Of a stretch of 64,000 nucleotides of DNA, positions 39,174 through 49,850 are shown in pieces. A program made the translations under genes and the position numbers. The notes under the pieces were generated by a model that was given only the letters and a program-made list of their open reading frames with translations, was not told where the DNA came from and made no database searches. Position 1 is the stretch's first letter; each line of letters begins with the position of its first letter. Origin of the DNA: Piper betle (taxonomy: Eukaryota; Streptophyta; Magnoliopsida; Piperales; Piperaceae); contig JAURVB010012396.1 in assembly GCA_033002965.1 (NCBI GenBank), forward strand, positions 100,694 to 164,693. Reading direction: 5' to 3'.

Positions 39174-39950
39174 TGTAACGCCCGTTTCGGCTCACCCGTG
39201 AACCGACCCGGAAATGTCACCGGCGACCGAACCGTTCGCTAATCTACTGGGTTCGGTTAAGCCGACCCGGATCTACCCTCGGTGTCTCAAGATGGAGATG
39301 CAAACATGAAATGCATAGATGGGATGCGTGGGTTCTAACGTAGTCCTACATGCATGCTATGATGTACAAGCAAAGACAAGACAAAATAATAAATGAGAAA
39401 CCAAAAGAAAATATATACTATTTTATAAAAATACGGTAACACATACTAATCTACCATGACATTCAACCATTATCTCATTCGTTTTTACCTGAGCCGAGTC
39501 TGAACTCCAAACTCACTACTCATTCACATTTATCCATTCATTTCATATCAAGCAATTTATCTAAACAAACACATCCAAATTATCATTCACGTAGCATTAA
39601 CACATCATTATTATACATTACACGCGGCAGGTACATGTGTGCGCGGTTCCGTGCTGCTCCTCCGCAGTCCCGACAGCTTTCATCGCTCGCATTCCTCACC
39701 TACATATATATAGAAAAACCGTCAGTAACGAGTGTTACCGGCCCGGAAAATAACTAATATCAATCTGGCACAGGAGAGCAAACTCTCCTGTTGAATCAAA
39801 ACCATATACTTCCTCAAGAACTCTCATCAGGGCACATACGGGAGCCGTCGCCATCGGGTCGACAGCGTCCCCTATCTTTCACATTCTCATGCCTCGGCCA
39901 TTTCTCTATTGCTTCTCGCGTCAAATCTCATTCCTTTTCACCGTCTGCAC
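39174..39950 (-). mobile_element. Truncated family A2 LTR
   Basis: It starts TGTAACGCCCGTTTCGGCTC, the reverse complement of the right end of the LTR at 19569-22425, and follows that LTR closely to about 39950. There a sense-oriented A LTR begins in the middle of it. The rest of this copy, including the GC-rich block, is not found on the other side, so a deletion followed or accompanied that insertion. Confidence 0.85.
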
Positions 39951-40540
39951 TGTAAAACCCGTGATTCGAGTCAGGGTTTTACGTTACCGAACCAGTCGGT
40001 TCGATCGTTGGTTCGAGTCGAGTCGGTTTCATGAATCGCGTGCTGAGTCGAGACCAGCCGTGAGTTATGAGCGATGAGAGTCAGGTGTACCTGAATATAT
40101 GATGATAACGTCGAGAAGATGGTGAGATACGAGTTATCTGAATATATGAAAGTATGCAGTATTTTTTTCTTTTTATATGTTTGATCGTAGAAATAATTTT
40201 AGGGCCGAATGACGAATTAGGACGCGTTGGATTATATTCGGGTGGGTTATTAGTTATAGAGCATGTCATTTGGATGTTGTTGTGTTTGTTTTATTTTATG
40301 TGATTTTTCCATATTTTTCTAGATTTTTTAGAATTTATTACGAACTAGTTATTATTTTGACTCGAGTCGGAATCGAGTCAATACTAAATTACGAGTTTGC
40401 CACTAGTCATGTTTTTCTTCTTCCCCGACCATTCTCACCCACAAACCCTCGCCGCCATCACTGTGTGTCGCCGCCGCCGCCGCCGACGCCGTGCTGCCGC
40501 CGATCGACGCCGCCCCGCCCCGCCTTGCTGTCGTCTGGTT
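39951..40540 (+). mobile_element. Truncated family A LTR
   Basis: It starts TGTAAAACCCGTGATTCGAG and matches the LTR at 19569 through the tttatatgtttgatcgtag segment and into the start of the GC-rich block (cgccgacgccgtgctgccgc). At about 40540 the match ends and reverse family B sequence begins. Only the first ~590 bases remain. Confidence 0.88.
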
Positions 40541-42154
40541 GACTCGATATGGGTTGAGTTAAAAATCATAATAATAATACCAACTTGTATTCAAATCATT
40601 AAAATAAATAATTTAAAAGAGATATGAGTTAAGTGGTCAAAATAATAAATTTATAAATTATTACATGAAATTAATAAATTTCGATCGGGATAAACGGTAA
40701 TTAATTAATCGGCTGATTAAAAGCAATTAACTTAAATTGAAGGGTTAAGAGGAATATATAATAAAGACTTCACCTTTATCATATAAAAGTTATATTTGAT
40801 AAATAAAACGATTATTCTTATAATAAATTCGTAAAGTAAAATAATGGATCAATAAAAGATAATCGCGTACAAATTACGCGATAGCATAATTAATTAAATA
40901 AAGAAGTGTTGAACCTTATCGAATTAAATAAATTAATTAATGTGGAATATATTAAATATTTAGTTGCATGCATTTTCGACGCGAGTAAAATTATACTAAT
41001 GTATAATTTTATGCCCCATTCATATTAGGGTTAGCGGATTACAGTCGGACGAACCCGCAAGTCAGGTACGTATAATAGGTAGAACATCGTATTTTCCTTG
41101 TTGGTAGCCTAGGTCGGCCTGAGCCCAGATTCGACCACCATGCACGAAGTGCAACCGGGGTCAAAGAATTGACTCAGTCCGACACTGGGTCGTGTTATGT
41201 GTGTGAATCTTGTAATGCATCGATATTGTTTTGGAGTAGTGATAGCCGCCCCATAAAAAGGCTACGGCCGGGGTGAGTGAGGCACAACGATTCCTCCATC
41301 GCACTAGAGTGCAGTGATTGCCGCCCCATAAAAAGGCTACGGCCAGGGTGTGTGAGGCACTGACACTGAGTGCAGTGATAGCCGCCCCATAAAAAGGCTA
41401 CGGCCGGGGTGTGTGAGGCACTAGCACTAGAGTTGGCAGTGAGAGCTTCCCCACAAACGGGGTGTAGCAATCACGTGAGTGTAGTGATAGCCTCCCCATA
41501 AAAAGGCTCCGGCCGGGGTGTGTAAGGCACTAACACTAGAGTGCAGTGATAGCCTCCCCATAAAAAGGCTACGGCCGGGGTGTGTGAGGCACTGGCACTA
41601 GAATTGATAGTGAGAGCTTCCCCACAAACGGGGCATAGCAATCACCTGAGTGCAGTGATAGCTTCCCCACAAAAAGGCTACGGCCGGGGTGTGCGAGGCA
41701 CTGGCACTGGAGACGGTAGTGGTAGCCTCCCCATAAAAAGGCTACGGCCGGGGTGTGCGGATCACAGCGGACACCTCCTCCGCATTGTTTTGGAGTATAG
41801 CGGAATTGCTCCACCGCATATTAAAATAAATATATGGAAATGGTGGAATGTACTTGATTTGTTTTATTTATTATACTACTTAGTGTTGTAATCACTAACG
41901 CGGAATTGCCTCCGCAGGTGTGCAGATTCAAGATTAGATGATTGACAACTAGAGCATGGAGCAAAGTAATATGAGGACTCCTATTTTTATTTGTTTGAGA
42001 AATAAGTGTGGCTGCTGGGAAACGGTCTAAGACTGTGGGAACCTTTATTTTATACTTGTTTTAATTATTATACTCAGCATTTAGTAGTTTCATATTGGTA
42101 ACACCTAGCCAGCTAGGCCCACAATATTATTGTGAAAAATGGCGGGTCGTTACA
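40541..42154 (-). mobile_element. Truncated family B LTR
   Basis: A reverse-oriented B LTR ending ggcgggtcgttaca at 42154. Landmarks shared with other B copies are the gactcgat/gttgagtt motif at 40541, gcatgcattttcgacgcgag near 40970, cctgagcccagattcgacca near 41117, the ~62-bp tandem array, and gactgtgggaacctt near 42033. Its distal part is missing at the junction with the truncated A LTR. Orientation of family B is assigned from its shared GAGTC motif with family A and is less certain than for A. Confidence 0.83.
41225..41765 (-). repeat. Tandem array of ~61-63-bp units in a family B LTR
   Basis: The phrase ccccataaaaaggctacggc recurs with spacings of about 61-75 bases (ccata at 41251, 41326, 41387, 41496 and 41559, with variant units between and after). 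A variant unit reads agcttccccacaaacggggt. Each unit also carries ggtgtgtgaggcactggcac. The repeated peptide frames here (HTPAVAFLWGGYH) come from the repeat and are not evidence of a protein. Confidence 0.92.
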
Positions 42155-43228
42155 CCAACAGATCCACTTAAGCAGTTGGAACACTTGGAGCACAGATGAG
42201 AGTTTGGGCAAATGATTTGGATGGACAACTTCCAAGAGATAACATTTAATGAGGTTCAGTAGTGAGGTAGTTCTATAGTCCCGCGGATACTTCACTGCCT
42301 CCCCTGTCTTCAACTAGTGTATGACTGTTCTAACAGTATTGTTGCCCACTCTTCAATAGACAGAGGCAGCAAAGCACCGAGAATGACCAAGATTACATTT
42401 GACAACAAATTTAGACGGTTGACCGAATTTCACTCAATCTGCCAAGGCCAGATCAGTAATTACTATTGAGAACCAATCAACACTTAAGGGAATAGTTACT
42501 CTAGATTCCAGCAGGCTAGTGTGGTCAACATTATTTTTCCCTCGTACGTGTCACCACTATGATCTAGACCCCTTGAAATTAGACATGCATGGTTGGATAA
42601 CCTTAGCCGAGTTGATTAAACCTACCTATGGGGAGATAGAAAAATCAAGATAAACATGTCAGAGATAGTAATGGGTTCACGAACATGAACAGAATCAGGC
42701 CTCAACACCTGGATAGCACAAATGCCATCCGAGTAGCACAATCATAGTTCGAGTTGCACAACCACTATCCGAGTAATAAAACCATCACTGTGGTGAACAA
42801 CCACAGTCTGAGTTGCCCAATCACCGATCGTGATGCAATACCACCGACCGAATAGCACTACTGTCATCCATGTTACCCAACCACCGACCATGATGCACTA
42901 CCACCATCCGAGTGAGTAGTTACAGTGAAAGCAAATCCCAAGTAGTTACCTCACCCTACAAGAGGACAACTACTTAAGGATGTTCTTGGCTTTACACAAA
43001 GACCAAATGTCACAGCAATGAGAGTAGAGTTAGGCCAGAGATTGAGGAGAATATATAGCTATGGTAACATCATCCAGGCAGAGAAAAGTTAGGTGCACTA
43101 GAATTATTTGGATGTAATGGCACATGATTGACTTCACCAGCCATCTTCCATTCCATCACTTTGACTTGACATCCTTGGGTCAAATATATATTGGAAGATA
43201 ATGTTAGTGACAATCTTATAGGATCATA
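42155..43228. other. Unclassified, possibly retroelement interior
   Basis: Moderate GC content, no open frame of note and no recognised domain. Its text style, with short stop-riddled frames, is like the non-coding interior at 55514-56832 and the stretch at 46695-47658, which is its continuation across the TRIM insertion. It may be the decayed interior of a large non-autonomous element. A degenerate repeat lies at 42710-42915. Confidence 0.35.
42710..42915. repeat. Degenerate ~30-bp tandem repeat
   Basis: Variants of atccgagtagcacaaccacc recur about seven times at roughly 30-base spacing, for example atccgagtagcacaatcat, ttcgagttgcacaaccact and atccgagtaataaaaccat. The units are strongly diverged, so the array is old. 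Confidence 0.65.
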
Positions 43229-44094
43229 TGTAACGACTCAACCGAAAGAGCAATGTAATGGGCTAAGTCATTTCCTTAAAAGTGGTTAACCAAGTTAAAG
43301 ATCTATAGTCCCACTTATAAACAAGGTCTTATCCCAAAAGGCATTAGATGTGGGACTAAGTTGAGGGATCTCACAATCCACCCACCTTAGGAAATTTCAT
43401 CCTCGAAATTCCTACACTCGGCCCGTTGGTAGCCTCAGCACACGTCCTTCTATGGCCAGTGACTGGTAGCCTTAGCTAACGTCCTTTATCCACTCCACCA
43501 TCTAACACAGAACCAGGTTTTTCTGATAACATTTGTAACGACCCGAACCAAAATGTAATGTAATGGGCCTAAGTCATTTCTTTAAAAGTAGTTAACCAAG
43601 TTAAAGATCTATAATCCATTCTCAGTTATAAGCATTATTTTCTCCCATTATGTAACGACCCGCCATTTTTCACGATATTGTGGGCCTTGCTGGCTAGGTG
43701 TTACTCAAAAATTTAACAAAAACCAACCCTATAACAACCAGTCCTAACCGGACCGGGTGTTACTTAAAAGGTTACATGAATAATATGAAAGCAAATAAGT
43801 CTAGCATTTCTAACTCAAAAGAACTTATTTTCAAATGACAATGCATGAAGTAATTATCCCACAGTCTTGGACCGTTTCCCATAGTCACATTTATAACACA
43901 AGAAAAGTAAAAAGAGAAGTCCGCTTATTAACCGTTCACCACATGCGTTGGTAGAAAAACCACCCTGTCGTCTCTTAGTCTTTAGGTCCAGCTGCTAACC
44001 TGCGGAGGCAATTCCGCGTTAGTGATTAACCACTAAGCCGTATAATTAAATAAAACACGTCCATAAACTCCCTATCATTATCAATAATATTGGC

Positions 44095-44690
44095 ACTTGT
44101 GACCATTCCAACATGTCCATTTATTAGCTGATGGTTAAGTCCACCATGTCCATTAGTTGGCTGATTGGTCAGTCCACCATGTCCATCTATTGGGTGATGG
44201 GGTCAGTCCATCATGTATGTTACCGCTGGCGAGTCCAATCCGCCATGTCCGTTATCGGCTGGTGTGTCCAATCCCCAATGTGCATTAATTGGCTGATGGG
44301 TCAGTCCACCATGTCCATCTATTGGCTGATGGGTCATTCAACCATGTCTATAATTGGCTGGCGAGTCCAATCTGCCACGTCCGTTAACGGCTGGTGGGTC
44401 CAATCCACCATGTCCGTAATTGGCTGGCGAGTCCAATCTCCCATGTCCAATTTATTGGCTAATGGGTCAGTCCATCATGTCTAATATCGGCTGGCGAGTC
44501 CAATCCACCATGTCCAATTTATTGGCTGATGGGTCAGTCCATCATGTCCATTACCGGCTGGCGAGTCCAATCCGCCATGTCCGTTATCGGCTGGTGGGTC
44601 CAATCCACCATGTCCATAATTAGCTGGCGAGTCCAATCTGCCATGTCCAATTGATTGGCTGATGGGTCAGTCCATCATATCCATTATATG
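44095..44690 (+). repeat. Tandem array of ~33-34-bp units in a family B LTR
   Basis: Units alternate between ggctgatgggtcagtccacc-type and ggctggcgagtccaatccgc-type blocks, each followed by atgtccattat-like text, about 17-18 units in all. The long open frame here (repeated MSIYWLMG-like peptide) reflects the periodicity only. Confidence 0.92.
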
Positions 44691-45669
44691 ATTATGAAGG
44701 GTGTAGCCTGTGTCAGACTGAGTCAATTCCTTGACCCCGGTTGCACTCGGTGTATAGTGGTCGAATCTGGGCTCAGGCTGACCAGGTTATCCACAAGGGA
44801 AAATACAACATTTTAAATAATTATACGGACCTAGATATTTCGAACTTGCAGCTGCGACTAATGATCCTAATCTGAACGAGGACATAAAATTATACATAAG
44901 TATAATTTTATTCGAGTAGATATGCATGCAACTAAATGATTAATAATATATATCACTATTAAATTTCAACAATATTAAAATTACACTATTCATGTGACAT
45001 AATCATTTATATCCTACTTTACATTAATAATCTAGATCATAATTAATAGCTAACAAATAATAAAATAATTATCAACTTATACCCAAATATTTAATTACTA
45101 TTGTTAGTATATTTTCCTTCGGTTATAATTTTTTAATCGCTACTATTACTTACAACAATTTAATTAATTAAGTTGTTCAATTATATTATTTGAAATAATT
45201 TGTATTATTTTAATTCATAAATTTTATTAATATAATTATTTTAAATTATTTGACTCTATAATGTTTCGAACATTATTTATTTCTATTATGCTATTTAGGT
45301 TCGACGCGAGTGATTGCTACCTGACTATAGTTTGATAACTCGTTTTCTACATTACTGACTCGTTATTAAAATAATCACTTTATTTTCCTAATATTAAATT
45401 TAATATGGCAAAGGTAACATCTTTATTTATTAATCACTTATAACCGTCTGCTTTAATTTAATCGCTTTTATTACGCCGATTAATTATTGACAGTTTCTCA
45501 TTACCGTATTTTTTATTACTTATGTCCATGTCGACTTCGTCCAATAACTAATTAGTTTAGTAACTTTATCCTATAACCCGTGAAAATAATTATTTTTAAA
45601 GATTTATTACGAGTTTGTATTATTTTTAACTCGAGTCGGTATCGAGTCAACCAGTATTTACAGAATTGC

Positions 45670-45706
45670 CACCACCCTTCTTCTTCTTCTTCTTCTTCTT
45701 CTTCTT
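45670..45706 (+). repeat. (TTC)n microsatellite
   Basis: About ten TTC triplets at the start of the GC-rich block of the family B LTR, just after tacagaattgcc. Confidence 0.93.
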
Positions 45707-46694
45707 CCCCGGCGCCATCCCTTGTTCCCGACAGCAGCCGCCCTCCTGCCGCCGCCTGCAATCGTCTCCAGTAGCCATCAATAGTCGCCACCCAGACTTG
45801 CCATGCCATTGTCATGTCGCCCCGGCCAACTCCGGCTGCCTTCTAGCCGCGGCGACGCCCGCATCGCCTTCCTAGCGGCGCGCTCGTGTCGGCAATTCCA
45901 CCGTCGGTGAGCGTTGCCACCTCAATTGGGTGCTTGCCTCATCACCCTTGACCACCTATCTACCTTCCCCGACCATATTCGGACCCGTCTCCACCAAGGA
46001 CGGCCGGATTTCTTCACCCACCGCCGTCGCCCTTGTTTTTGCTGCCGTCCCCTGTTTTTGTCTAATCACCACCCCAGGGCAGCATCCACAACCATGAGGT
46101 CAATCCTATACTGATCGACAAAGAGAGTTGGATCATCTTCCAACGTCAGAATGGTCGTCGCCACTGATTCCCGACGAGGCTTGCCCGTGCATGCCCATCT
46201 CGCCGAACAGGGGAAACTCGTCGGCAATTTTAGTTTCTCGGGTGTAAAATTGTATTTGTTTTCTTATTGATTTTACACTTTTAATCCTCGCGATTATAAA
46301 GCTTATTATCAAATTAAAATATGCATGCAAGAAAATTAAGAAGAGGGAGATAGGAAGAATACCTAAGCAAGGAAGAAGACACGCCGGCAAGGAAGAGGAG
46401 AAGAGAATGCAAATGAAGGCTAGGGTGGAGGACGTCCTTTATAAAATGAAATGATGGCTAGGGTTTGTGGAAACACACCAACACCCGTATTTTATTCCTT
46501 TGACCGGATAACCGGGTAAAGAATAAAATATTTAGCCGGGTAGACCTAACCGGGTAGAGAATATAATATAATTAATATTAATTCTCTAACATTCGATCCT
46601 TCCCTGCGAGAGTCAAATAAATTAAAAATTTTTTTTCCCACACGGCCTTTACACATTAGGTATTACATGTGGGACTAAGTTGAGGGATCTGACA

Positions 46695-47658
46695 TCATCC
46701 GACAGTGTTAGAGGGTCTTTTAGGGATGTATATGGATAGAGTTCAAGAACAAAGCAGTGTGACTTCCTGATGAGATGGCCACAGTGGTTAGATTAGTCAG
46801 TCAACATGACAACAGTTGTATGAGTTATTGCTAGGCTATATAGATCATGCAGACGGTCCGACATGCAGTGTGACCTCACCCAGTGAGAGGATTTTGACTT
46901 GTATTAGAGCCTTTGGCTTAGATGGTTGGTTCACCAAGGGAGTGTCCTTGACAGAGACAGTTTTTCCTTGTGCTTCACCAGCACGACTAGATTCTTACCT
47001 TAAGACATAGGATTTAGCCTTTACGCCGAGAATAGGAGGTACCTTTGCGGTATTGTTTAAGACTTACAGTGCAGGTAGCTGATGACAGACTAGTCTAGAG
47101 GAGACAACTTCACCAAGTTTGGGAGCATGGCAGACAGGGGCTTCAGTTAGATAGGATCATGTTGACCAGATAGAGGGACACCAATGTATACTCATCTTGA
47201 CTTATGTCATTGCTTGAGAGTCTACCACAGTGGTAGTAGTCATGTGATTTAAGATTAGTGATACAAATCGTTACGGAACGGCAGGTCAGACACCACTAAG
47301 GAGTGGACGAGACACATGTGAACACTTACTATGAATCCTGGTAGACTCGAGGAGAGATAATGGTTCTTTGGATCATTCGAACCCCATCCGTTTAGAAGTG
47401 AGTAACTACGGTATCAAGAAACACATGCCTACTCTTGTTTGATTGAACTAGAGCCACTTAGGTGCTGTCTCTAAGACTAGTCATTGACTGGCTATTCCAT
47501 AGGCTAGCAACCTATTGCAGCATCCAATCATGATGATCTTAGAGACATGTCTATGGACCTACCCATCTGTTTGATCTACCCAGTATCCTATACAGAGTTT
47601 CATTACCCCATTGTGACTCAGACGCAGATCCTCACATCACCATAGATAGAGTGATATA
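46695..47658. other. Unclassified, possibly retroelement interior
   Basis: Right-hand continuation of 42155-43228 across the TRIM insertion. There is no recognised domain and no long open frame. It ends gagtgatatatg directly before an A2 LTR, which could be a decayed reverse primer-binding site (ctgatacca), but this is weak. Confidence 0.35.
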
Positions 47659-49850
47659 TGTAACACCCTGTTTTGGTTCACTAGTGAAACAACCTAGAGA
47701 TGTTACCGGTGAACGAACCATTCGCTTATCTACTTGATTTGGTTAAGCCGACCTAGATCTACCCTTGGTGTCTTAAGATGGGATGTGACTTGCAAAGCAT
47801 GGATGGAATAATTGGGATATAATGTAGTCCTACATGCATGCCATGATGTGCAAGCAAAAATAGAACAATAGCAATAAATGAAAAATCCAAAGAAAAATAT
47901 CTATTTCAATAAAAAAACGAATAGAGTTTCCCCTAAAAGTGCAATAAGGGCCAACCTATCCACAACAGGGATATATATATATATTATCAAAATAATATAT
48001 AACATGACAATCTATCTGGCATTCAGTCATTGTCGCTTTCATCATCATCTGAGCAAAGTCTGAGCTCCGAGGCTCCCTGTTTATTCACATTTATCTATTC
48101 GTTTCATATGTAGTTTCTCAATACATATCACAATATGATTATTATCATTCCCACAGTATCAACACACCATCATTATACATTACACACGGCAAATACACGT
48201 GTGCACGGTTCCGTGCTGCTCCTCCGTAGTGCTAACAACTTTCATTCATCGGAATTCTCACCTACATAAATATAGAAAACTGCAAGTAAAGAGTGTTACC
48301 CATACATAAAATAACTAATATCAATCTGACACAAGAGAGCTGACCCTCTTGTTGAATAAAAACCTCAAATACTTCCGCAAGAACTCTCATAAGTGTAATA
48401 ATGGGAGCCATTGACTTCGGGCTGCAGCATCTCCTTTCTATATCATTCCCTTTCCCTAACATTCTCTTTCCTTTGTTATTTAAAATATCCCTTTGCACGG
48501 GAAAATCATTCTCTTTCCTCTTGGCCCTCTACATCCTCTGTATTACTCCTTGCTCTCTAAGTACAAAGGTCGAGTACTCTCAAGCATGAACCTTCAATAC
48601 CCTTTTTCGCCACAAGTATAAACATGCGCTACACAGTAGTACCCATAAACCTCCACATTTCTCCAGGTTTGAAGAACTCAAAGGTAGAGTTGTCGGGATC
48701 CCTCAGGAAAGGATTTGATGCTCACTAGTTCTAGAGCCCACTTTGACAAACACACACCCTATCTTAAGACGTGGCTGTCGATTTTCCTCGTCTCACATCT
48801 CATTAAAAATGTGAAAACTATATATATATATATATAGGCCTGGGTAGGGATTTCAATGTAATAGCCCTAGAGGCATTGTGAGCTGGATTTGAGTTTCGAA
48901 AACAATCTCGAGGGATTCCATCCCCGAGGGTTATTAATCTAAAAAATACGATTTGTTAAATGACCCATGTGGAGTGGGATACGATAAATCAACCACTCGA
49001 CACGTCCTCTTTCCTGTTCTAAAAAACACGATAGAATGAGATAATAAATTGAGTGAGTCCTTAATAGACCTTGTAGGCAGCAAGCTCCTACTCCATACCT
49101 ACACATCAAATCTCACAACTAACGCCCGCTAACTGAATAATGCATCAACTCAACATGAACATCACACTCACAACACAATCATCATCCATCACAGTTAACA
49201 ATCATCAGTGTAAAAATAATTCTAACTCATCCTATTCATACCAATTTTATTATGTTTTTATAAGTTATGTTGTAGTTGATTAGCATGCTCATATTTAGTT
49301 TACTTAGTTAGATTACTAACATCCATTCACTATAAAGTAAATCATGCAAGTCATCACTTCATTCACAATCAAGCATTCATTATATCAAACAATCAATTCT
49401 AGCATGTTGTGCTAACAATTATCAATTTTAAATAATAAAATTAAAGATAATAATACCTTACGTCATTGGCAATCACTGACGGCTAGGGTTTCAAATCGCA
49501 ACTCGGAACTCGAATTCGGCACAAGGTGGTGCCAAAAGTTTGATTAGGTTCGATTGGGTGAGTTTTGTGAATCAGATTTTCCAGTGGCTTTGGTGGGTTT
49601 TCAACGGTTTCTGGTGGTTTTCTTGTGGCCTTCCGACTGTTTTTCTGCAACAGTGTCAGCGGCGGCTATTGGCGGGACAGTGGTGGTATGGGATACCGTT
49701 GGCACTGGCTCAGCAAGCCTGACGCATCTACGACATCGATGAGGTCATGGAGCGACCAGATCGGGCCAGAATGGGTGGCACTAGGCTCTGTTCAAGTCGG
49801 GGAAGGTAGCAGGATGGTCAAAGACGTAGGGGCAGCCACTGGATGGCGGT

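Larger units (their letters stand above)
43651..46653 (+). mobile_element. Family B solo LTR with exact TSD, nested in the TRIM LTR
   Basis: It starts TGTAACGACCCGCCATTTTT and ends cacggcctttaca, 3003 bp, with exact 5-bp TSD CATTA (43646-43650 and 46654-46658). It carries a ~33-bp tandem array, a TTC run, a GC-rich block at 45700-46100 and, near its right end, a possible core promoter cctttataaaatgaaat at about 46436. It differs from the copy at 49851 in its tandem array. No internal domain is attached. Confidence 0.92.
43229..46694 (-). mobile_element. TRIM-like miniature LTR retrotransposon, interrupted by a solo LTR
   Basis: Two direct repeats of about 150 bp, TGTAACGACTCAACC...GGGATCTCACA (43229-43375) and TGTAACGACCCGAACC...GGGATCTGACA (43534-43650 plus 46654-46694), flank only 158 bp. 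Next to the first repeat is atccacccaccttagg, a reverse polypurine tract, then tttcatcctcgaaatt, which I know from the 3' ends of plant Gypsy elements. Next to the second is tctgataaca, a decayed reverse match to the initiator-Met tRNA site. The element therefore points to the minus strand. Flanks TCATA and TCATC match at four of five bases. Without the insert it would be about 460 bp. Confidence 0.85.

Noticed and set aside
41225..41765. Regularly spaced repeats resembling a CRISPR array
   Set aside because: Units are contiguous ~62-bp tandem repeats without unique spacers, in plant nuclear DNA and inside an LTR.
41195..41814. Open frames with repeated HTPAVAFLWGGYH-like peptide
   Set aside because: The peptide periodicity equals the ~62-bp DNA tandem unit in an LTR; there is no start context or conserved protein.
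44131..44623. Open frame with repeated MSIYWLMG-like peptide
   Set aside because: A product of the ~33-bp tandem array in the family B LTR; not a gene.
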